Source of the DNA: Hydrangea macrophylla
Lineage: Eukaryota > Streptophyta > Magnoliopsida > Cornales > Hydrangeaceae
Reading direction: 5' to 3'
Assembly (NCBI GenBank): GCA_033977485.1
Contig: CM066991.1
Span: forward strand, 33,477,850-33,541,849
DNA: 64,000 nt
Shown here: in pieces, positions 56,927 through 64,000 of the stretch
Layout: every line of letters begins with the position of its first letter
Numbering within the stretch: the first letter of the stretch is position 1
Notes under the pieces: generated by a model
What the model was told of the DNA's origin: nothing
Seen by the model: only the letters and a program-made list of their open reading frames with translations
The model's database searches: none
Position numbers and translations under genes: made by a program

Positions 56927-57387
56927 TCCTGGTTTTTCATTGGCCAGGGTTTGTTTGTAACACTCTCAGCCCACCTATAAACAGAAAACTAGATAAAAAA
57001 ACAATAAAACGTGCGCATCATGCAGCACGTTCAACAAAGGCCAATACATTCATTCATTCATTTCATTTACTTTCATTGTGTAATAAGAAAAGGAGATCAA
57101 AGCATTCAAAATTAAAATAAAGACGGGACCAAGCCATGGTCCCACATACGGCAGGAAAGAAAAAGAGTTTTCAGCATGATAAAAGGACCGAGCTATGGTC
57201 ACGCATACGGTAAATGAGCGTAATGAAAAGCAGAAAATATAAAAAAAGACATCCTAGGGCCTATCCTACCAGGTATCCTAAAGCCGCCATCAAAATAAAG
57301 TGTATGTATATATACAATCATATGAATAAAGTATACACCCTCCCAGAACACTCAAAAAATAAAAATAAAAAATAAGAAAAAACGAGG
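56927..57387. other. Spacer between antisense genes
   Basis: A direct repeat with (G)GACC...CATGGTCCC hairpins lies at 57124-57150 and 57182-57212. Otherwise A-rich, probably the 3' untranslated part of antisense gene 1. Confidence 0.45.
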
Positions 57388-60177
57388 TCAGCCTCGACCC
57401 CGGCCTCGAGCCTGACGGGTTACACGCCTGAGGGGCTCCTCCTCTGACTCTGTCCAGCTGCCTCTGCTGACGCCTCCACTGCTACCACCGCCCCTGCCTC
57501 GACCTCCGCTGCTGCCTCCACCGCTACCGCTGCCTCGCCCCACGCCTCGTCCAGCACCGCCATCTCCAGGAGTGTCGCTGAGGGGAATGCCAAACTACTG
57601 GAGCCGCTGCTGAAGCTGCCCCACCTACTGGGACAGGAGTCTGATCTCCTCCGCCTGAAATGAGAGAGGATAAATCCAGAAAGTGTTGAAAGGACAAATG
57701 AAATACTGAGAATAAAAGGATAAAGATCGTACCTGAACCCTCAACTGAGCCACGGCAGTAGCCCGAGCTCCCTCAGCCTAAAAATAAGAACCAAGAATAA
57801 AAATTAGTAAAAGGAGAGGCAATCAAAATCAAAGTGAAAAGCGTGGATAAGTTTCCTACCATCCATTCTCGCCCGAGAACCCACTGCCGCACGCTGTGGG
57901 CATACGTCAAGCCCTCCTCAGCGTAGGCATGCGGGACGACGTCATAATAGAGGGGAATAGTGGGAACGCCCTGTGAAAGCTGGGGGATCGTCGTCAAGAA
58001 GGGCTCGTCGAACGAGACAGTCGACATGGTCCAATCCCACTCAGGTAAGGCAGGAGGACGAGCCGCAGCAGGAACAGGCTGCAAACAAAAATAAAGTATA
58101 AATAAAGGATGAAAGAAAACTCATAAAAGAATGAAGGAATCATTTATTCACCCGAGTCACTTCCATCAGAGGGAAGTTCGACATCAGCTTAGTGGCACGG
58201 AACGCTGGGTATCAGTGGGGGAATCCACAAAGTCATGGATGCCCAAGCCCATTAGAGCAGCTGTCAGCTCGCTACCCTGGAGAGTGTCTATGGCTCTCAT
58301 AGAGTCGGGAAAAGGGAACGGCACAAAGAATCCCGGGGCTTCCAGTGACTGCCTAGTCACCCTCTCTCCCAAGTACCACGCCTGGCCCTCTGGCCATCAA
58401 GGAGTCACCTCGTCGGGTCATATCCAGCTGACTCTTGGATCTCCGTGCGAGCATCAGGAAGCACCCTAAGCCATGGCTGCCAGTGGACATGCTGCTCCCT
58501 CAGATTCATCAGGAAGTTCCTGAACGAAACAAAATCGTGGGCTCCGGTCTTCCGCCCGACTCTATCCTTTGCCCATTTCAGCCCCTAGGGCATGATAAGG
58601 GCGTCTGCCTCACGTGTCTCAGGGGACATCATGCGGAGGTACTCGTGGGACCAAATCTGTAATTAAAAAAAAAGGGGGGGGGGATGGGGGGGGGGGTTAG
58701 TCTCGCAATTTAAATAAATTTCTGAAAGTATAATAAGCAGTGAAATATAGAAAAGGGTATACCTCCCACGCTCTCCAGTAGCCACCAGTGGAGGGCGGCC
58801 TATCCCGGGAAATGTCACCCATATGCCTGTACAAGACGGCTAATCCTGCACCAGCCCAGTCATACTCATCGACCCGGTCCAGGTGCTCCAGGGACGCTAC
58901 CAAGGAAACATCGACCCGATCACCCTTGGTGCTCAACAAAGAGCACCCCATCATGTACATGAGAAAACCCCGGGTCATCTGCTCATCGGTAAATCCCTGC
59001 TGGCCCCTAAACGTATCCATGAACCATCGGGCTGTGACCAAAGACTCCTCCGGGACCACTCCCAACAATGGCTCCACCTGGTCCCACTCCTGATCCGTCA
59101 GATACCGCAATCGCTCTCCGCCAAGGCAATCCCCGTGATCATCGAGAAGTCCAGGGGAGTCATCGTCAACTCCTCGAAGTCAAAATAGAAAGTGCTGGTG
59201 GTGTCCCACCACCGCTCCGACAATGCGTGAATCTGCCGCAGGTCATTGAAGCTCTTCGTCAAGAGTTTGACGAAGTCTCCAAACCCGATCGCGTCAACCA
59301 AAGCTGTCACTGTCTCGCTCAGCTCTGTGTACCACTCGTACCCCTGAGCGAGGCTGCCATGCCCCTTTAACACCTTGGGCTACAGCTGCAAGAAAGAATC
59401 ACAGGTTTTGATATCAGCAATTGGATAAAAGAATATATATATATATGGTGAGAATGAAAAAATAAAAAATAAATAAAAAAAGAAAAGAAAAAGGGGAAAA
59501 GCGACATAAAAATGAATGAAAAGAGAAAGAAATGAAAAATCTAGAAATACTCGTAGGAAATTTCACAAGCATGACACTTGTTTGCATTCAAGAGGAAATG
59601 AATAAAAGAAAAGCACTCAATGTTCTAGCAAGATTTTGAAAAAAAAAATAGAAGAAGAAAAGAGAAAAAGTAGTTTGTTCACATTTTTGAAATACATTAA
59701 CTTATGAAGGTTCAAAAGAAATTTGGGTCCAAAAGAAGCATAGTTTCGAAAGAAGTATGTGATCACAAGCGTTCAAGAATCAGTTTTGAATAATAAAAAA
59801 GGGGGGGGCGTTTGGAACGCTCAAGAAAATTCACCAGTTCAGTAAACACGAGTGAGAATAATAAATTATGATTCGTCGAGCATGATATTCATAAAGTTCA
59901 TGAGAAGTAAGATGAAATGCAAACTCTTACGCATGAAAACGTTACAAGCATGGCATTTGCATTTGAAATAAGACATTCAAAGTTATGATTCACTATACAT
60001 TTCATTCATAAAGTTCTAACAGAAGAAAAGAAAAAGAAAAAGGGGAGCATTTACCTCGCACTTGAACGCGCGGACGGATAAGTGCTCGTCCGGGTCCCAG
60101 AGCAAGAGTGTGGCATCAGGATGATGAGTGGCCGTATACTTGGCCTTCCTTTTGCGCCCTGAACCGCTTGCCAAGAT
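57388..60177 (-). pseudogene. Antisense gene 1 of F: spliced plant-mobile-domain protein with Gly/Arg-rich tail
   Basis: Minus-strand exons with GT-AG borders: 60177-60055, 59385-58763, 58656-58152, 58078-57860, 57777-57733 and 57654-57388. An upstream noncoding exon ending CACAG|GT near 60281 is likely. Exons 2-3 carry plant mobile domain motifs: ALSERWWDTTSTF, ELTMTPLDF, RGFLMYMMGCSLLS, GLAVLYRHMGDISR, WQPWL and LGERVTRQ. Exon 6 ends in a Gly/Arg/Ser-rich tail and TGA at 57388-57390. Damage: TAG at 59380 and in exons 3 and 6, one-base shifts near 59120 and in exon 3. The plant mobile domain occurs in host MAIN/MAIL proteins and in transposons. Host-derived or element-derived origin is open. 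Confidence 0.78.
58672..58696. repeat. G-run in an intron of antisense gene 1
   Basis: Two long G runs separated by AT. On the minus strand it is a C-run just before the polypyrimidine end of the intron. Confidence 0.8.
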
Positions 60178-60389
60178 CTGCCAAGGAAAAGAGAGAATTT
60201 GCACGTTAGATTCGTGGAAATTTCAAAAAAATGAGGAAATTAAAGAGATTAATCAAGTTTTGATCGAGTAGAGCTAACCTGTGAGTACCGTAGATCAATA
60301 CAGAAGAAAAGAGAGGATGGGAAAAAATTTCTCTAGAGAGATTTTGAGTTAGAGAGAATGAAACAAAATAAATTGAACCCGGCGGTTTA

Positions 60390-60534
60390 AGCCACTGCCG
60401 CTCAGACGCGGTACTCAATTTTTCGTGCGCGGCAGTCAATGAACTACCGTGCGGCATTCACCAAGTGCTGCAACGGCACTTCGTGAGTGCCACATGACAG
60501 TCACCGACTGCTGCGGAAAACCGCGTGTGCCGCG
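60390..60534 (-). repeat. Palindrome array upstream of antisense gene 1
   Basis: About five degenerate 21-22-bp units (CGGCAGTCAATGAACTACCG, CGGCATTCACCAAGTGCTG, CGGCACTTCGTGAGTGCC). It lies about 110 bases before the presumed noncoding first exon of antisense gene 1. Confidence 0.8.
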
Positions 60535-60829
60535 GTTAAGGCGGTTCAAATCCCCTTCATTTCCCCCCCCCCCCCCCAAATTCAAATTAGGTCCCAAAAA
60601 TTGAGCTTAAGCCCCCAAAATTTGCCCTCATTGTACTTCTGGCCCCCGATGTTTGTTCTTAGGTTCAAATTGACTACAAATTTCAAAAGTTGAAGTAAAT
60701 TGAACCTGTGGACTCCCAATTTTGAAAACTTGGAATAAATCTGGGCCCGTGGGCTCCCAATTTTGAAAACTTAAAATAAATCTGGGCCCGTGAGCTCCCA
60801 ATTTTGAAAACTTGAAATAAATCTGGGCA
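60535..60829 (+). repeat. C-run and about 42-bp tandem repeats
   Basis: A C-run at 60566-60578, then three units of TGGGCCCGTGGGCTCCCAAT with TTTTGAAAACTT. Confidence 0.75.
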
Positions 60830-61415
60830 CATTCTCGGTTTCCGCAACAGATTTGCGTTGATCCTTGTTTTGAGAGTGTAACAGATTTACATTCTCGGTT
60901 TCCATAACAGATTTGCATTGACCCTTGTTTTGAGAGTGTAACGGATTTACATTCTCAGTTTCCGCAACAGATTTGCGTCAACCCTTATTTTGAGAGCGTA
61001 ACAGATTTACATTCTCGGTTTCTACAACAGATTTGCGTCAACCCTTATTTTGAGAGTGTAACGGATTTACATTCTCGGTTTCCGCAATAGATTTGCGTTA
61101 ACCCTTATTTTGAGAGCGTAACGGATTTACATTCTCGGTTTTCGCAACAGATTTATGTCAACCCTTATTTTGAGAGCGTAACAGATATACATTCTCGGTT
61201 TCCGCAACAGATTTGCGTCAACCCTTATTTTGAGAGTGTAACGGATTTACAGATTTACATTCTCAGTTTTCGTAACAGATTTGCGTCAACCCTTATTTTG
61301 AGAGCGTAACAGATTTACATTCTCGATTTCTGCAACAGATTTGCGTCAACCTTTATTTTGAGAGCGTAACAGATTTATATTCTCAATTTCCGCAACAGAT
61401 TTGCGTTAACCCTCG
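60830..61415 (+). repeat. 60-bp tandem repeat (about 10 units)
   Basis: Units start CATTCTCGGTTTCCGCAACA and continue GATTTGCGTCAACCCTTATT; starts are at 60830, 60890, 60950, 61010, 61070, 61130, 61190, 61258, 61318 and 61378. One unit carries a 10-base internal duplication near 61245. Confidence 0.92.
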
Positions 61416-61599
61416 TAATCAAATCAAAGGCATCTTCATGACCCCCCGTAACAGATCTTCGCATCACGTAAAGAAGACATGATAAGCGTAACGCTTGCAT
61501 AACCAGGTCTATTCAGGAATCACCATTACATGGCATGCGCATCACGATAGGATAGGTGCATCCATCCATGTGACTACTTGCGTTTGTATATGTTTGACC

Positions 61600-61660
61600 C
61601 TGTGCCCGAACTACGCTTTGGTCTGATTCCTGATGGGATACGTAGACAGCTCATCATGGA
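61600..61660 (+). repeat. CTACG/CGTAG hairpin next to the PPT of F
   Basis: CTACG at 61611 and CGTAG at 61640, inner ATTCC/GGGAT, followed by GGAGCACGACC, as at 6712-6770 in A. Confidence 0.72.
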
Positions 61661-61804
61661 GCACGACCAATTAGAACTCCTTCGCGCTCGCTTCCTTTTG
61701 CAACGCGTTTTGTTTTTTCCTTTAATCTGACAGTTTGGTCAAAGGCCTGTCTTCACACAGGCTTCGATGTTCGCTTGCGGCTCACGTTGCCCCACAATCT
61801 CCAT

Positions 61805-61819
61805 CGAAGAGGGGCAAAC
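61805..61819 (+). promoter_or_regulatory. Polypurine tract of element F
   Basis: CGAAGAGGGGCAAAC-type tract directly before the 3' LTR, like that of A. Confidence 0.9.
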
Positions 61820-64000
61820 TATAGACACCCCAATTTTGACCAAACGTCGAATTAAGGAGAGTGTCACCTCCACGTCCAATGATGATAAGGACCGAAAGAT
61901 TCAAAGTATTCCAAGCTCTTCAGAAAGTTCTCCAAACGCAATAAAATTTCATAGAAAGAAGAAAATACCAGGTATTTAGGAGAATTCAGGTATAAAACAT
62001 CATTTTTGGAAAAGATCTTCAAAAATAAGTATCTTTAAGAAAAAGGAGGAAAGAAAAGACCTAAAAGGGGAAGTTCAACAAAAACCGGCACACGGCAGGA
62101 TTTCGCGGCACTCAGTGAGTGCCGAATGGCATTCGGTGAGTGCCGAATGGCATTCGGTGAGTGCCGAACGGTAGTCATATAATGCCGGCCCGGCATTTAC
62201 CGAGTGCCGTCGACAATTACTGACTGTCGTTTGCTTTAAAAGTTCATATTTTGTGGTACAATACGTATGTGTACGCGGATAAAAACAAAAAACTGATAAA
62301 GTAAGGCTGACTAAAACGCGGCCATTAATAATTTTTTGCGGCAGTCAATAAGTGCCGCGCGGCAGTCATGGACTGTCGTGCGGCATTCACGGAGTGCCGC
62401 AGCGGCATCCACGGACTGCCGCAAGAGTTTTTGACTGCCGCCCTGTGCAGCAGTCTGTCTATTTTCAGGAAGTATGTATTGTACCACCAAATGAGACATT
62501 TACACCTGCCTTTTACTCCGAATTCACTGAAAATACTTGGTAATTTTGTCTATAAAAGAAGGAGAATCTTCCTTGGAAGGGGGGAAAAAAAAAAGAAGAA
62601 TACAACTAAGAGATCACTACCACTACAACAACACATATTAGAGAGAGATAAAAGAGTTTTGGAGAGCTTGAAGAAGAACTTGGAAGATCTTCAAAGTATA
62701 GAAATTTGAGGATAGTCTTGGAGGTGACCCTCTAATCTTAGTTGTGTTTTCTTTTTTAGCCTTTAATCCTCAAGTCATTTAGTTTTTCTTGATTAAATTT
62801 TAGAGCTTTGTTAAGTAAACTTGGAAGTCCTTGATTCCTAGTTCTTTGATCCTTCTTCTATTTTTGTTTATGTCTTTCTTTTGAGATTCTTGGAGATCTT
62901 CAATATCTCTCTTGAAAACTCTTGAGTTTGGTGTTTTGAATCTCATGTAAGCTTATACTTCACATGGGAGTCAAAGTTTGGTCATCACTTCATTTTATAA
63001 GCAAATAGATGGATCCAAGTCCATATTTATGATTTGGGTCCTCTAGCTTGATGTTTCATGGAATCCTTTCTATATTCCTTTGAGACTCATGAGTATTAGT
63101 TATATCTTTAGCCTTCAATGACCATCAAATGGTAGGAGAGAATGGTCTAGTTTAAGTCCAACTCCATGGTTTAATAGTTGGGGTTAACAAATAAAAGTTG
63201 AACTTGATAAATGAAAACAGTGAGTTCATAAACTGTTTTTGATCAAAGATTTTTAGTTCAAAATCTAACCATTGGAATCAAGTGAAACCGACGGGAAAGT
63301 GTCAATAACACAATGTTTTACCACTACAATTTTTGTTTTGATGAAATTCCATGCCTAAGATGGTTTGGTCTCATGATTTTAAAACATGCAACTCTCTGTC
63401 CGAAATTTTAGAACAGCAAGTCCATTTTGAAATCCATAAATCAGAATCTTAATAGAGTTTCTGGGGTTTCTAATAATTTTTTCTCGGTACCTTAATGTGT
63501 TAGGAAGATCCCCTAAAAATATCTAAGTGTTTCTCATCTTTTTGCTATTTGTAAAAAATCGTACAAGATCTCTGGACAGAGGGTTGCAGATTCCTGAGTG
63601 ATGTCTAGTGTTTTCCATATTCCCGGAGATCTAACCGTTCAAACCTTGACCTTCTTTTTGGGTTATAAACTAGACTAACAGAGGCATATTATATCCAAAA
63701 ATCATTAAGATCCAACCATTGGAAGTATGGTTTTTCCATTTTCTAAGATCTGGTCTGCTCTCTGTAATTCATAAAAACTGCTACTGTTTTTATCTAATCT
63801 TGTTTATTTCAAATGGTCTCCTAATGTCTTGGGACCCAAATCATACTTTGAATAATGATAATTTAGCTTAAATCGGAGGCTAAGTGACCCAAATTAGTGA
63901 ATAAATTCCTGTCTTATTCTTGTTCACATTCATTCATTCATGTACATTAATGCTTATGATTAGAACTAGCTATTTGAATAAAGTTGGATTTCATGCTTGA
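61820..64000 (+). repeat. 3' LTR of element F, cut by the window end
   Basis: Starts TATAGACACCCCAATTTTG (TG changed to TA) and is collinear with 44218-46400. Palindrome clusters at 62086-62230 and 62337-62444; TATA at 62551-62558. The first palindrome cluster has one more unit than in the 5' LTR. Confidence 0.95.
62551..62558 (+). promoter_or_regulatory. TATA box of the F 3' LTR
   Basis: TATAAAAG, same context as 44929. Confidence 0.7.

Larger units (their letters stand above)
44218..64000 (+). mobile_element. Element F: Ogre/Retand-like Tat-group retrotransposon with two antisense genes
   Basis: Both LTRs are present (the 3' one cut by the window end), with PBS, gag-pro-pol, two antisense genes, repeats and PPT. 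It is inserted into exon 1 of the antisense gene of E; CCACC at 44213-44217 should be the left target duplication. The two LTRs differ by few substitutions, mostly C/T and G/A. The total would be about 20.5 kb if the 3' LTR equals the 5' one. Confidence 0.93.

Overview
The window is a block of nested LTR retrotransposons from a plant nuclear genome, very probably a eudicot with a large, repeat-rich genome. The evidence is several Ty3/gypsy elements of the Tat/Ogre-like group (LTRs opening with TGTAGACA, PPT ending GAGGGGCAAAC, tRNA-Arg-type PBS, a second RNase H in pol) and a Tekay/Del-type chromovirus with an initiator-Met PBS. I see no intact host gene, rRNA gene, complete tRNA gene or CRISPR array. 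The species cannot be named from the sequence.

Layout. (A) 1-10206, plus strand: a Tat-group element whose 5' LTR lies left of the window. It has an uninterrupted gag and no pol, then a long 3' region built of tandem hairpin-forming repeats, a PPT and a 3.3-kb 3' LTR. (B) about 10440-14834, minus strand: the 5' LTR and leader of a relative of A, so the two LTRs form a tail-to-tail inverted repeat. (C) about 15 kb to 19881, plus strand: the 3' noncoding part of a third Tat-group element. Its 3' LTR (19882-21492, resuming 29306-29944) is split by (D), a chromovirus at 21493-29305 that has lost gag, protease and most of RT. 29945-31383 is unassigned. 31384-32320 holds an antisense chromovirus LTR piece into which (E) appears to have inserted. 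E (32321 to at least 44217) is a decayed Tat element with dual RNase H. Its integrase gene is split by a solo A-family LTR (37967-41206) with a perfect 5-bp target duplication, and its 3' part holds a spliced antisense gene. (F) 44218 to past 64000 sits inside that antisense gene. F is a nearly complete Ogre/Retand-like element with gag, protease, G-patch, RT, RNase H, second RNase H, integrase and two antisense genes: one DUF7745-like, and one spliced gene with a plant mobile domain and a Gly/Arg-rich tail.

How the parts work together. Autonomous Tat-group elements supply Gag and Pol. A looks like a gag-only partner that would have to be mobilised in trans. The pol-bearing copies in this window are all disabled, and the stop codons are overwhelmingly TAG at expected Gln (CAG) positions, as CHG methylation followed by deamination would give.

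Most interesting signals. First, 50 nt directly after the F 5' LTR match positions 27-76 of a mature tRNA-Arg, with the base expected if inosine-34 was copied by reverse transcriptase. Second, a 21-22-bp palindromic module (AGTGCCG / CGGCACT half-sites) is repeated upstream of the sense promoters of two LTR families and upstream of both antisense genes of F. Third, conserved hairpins recur in the 3' regions, including a CTACG/CGTAG hairpin with a transversion-type compensatory change and a GAAA-tetraloop hairpin.
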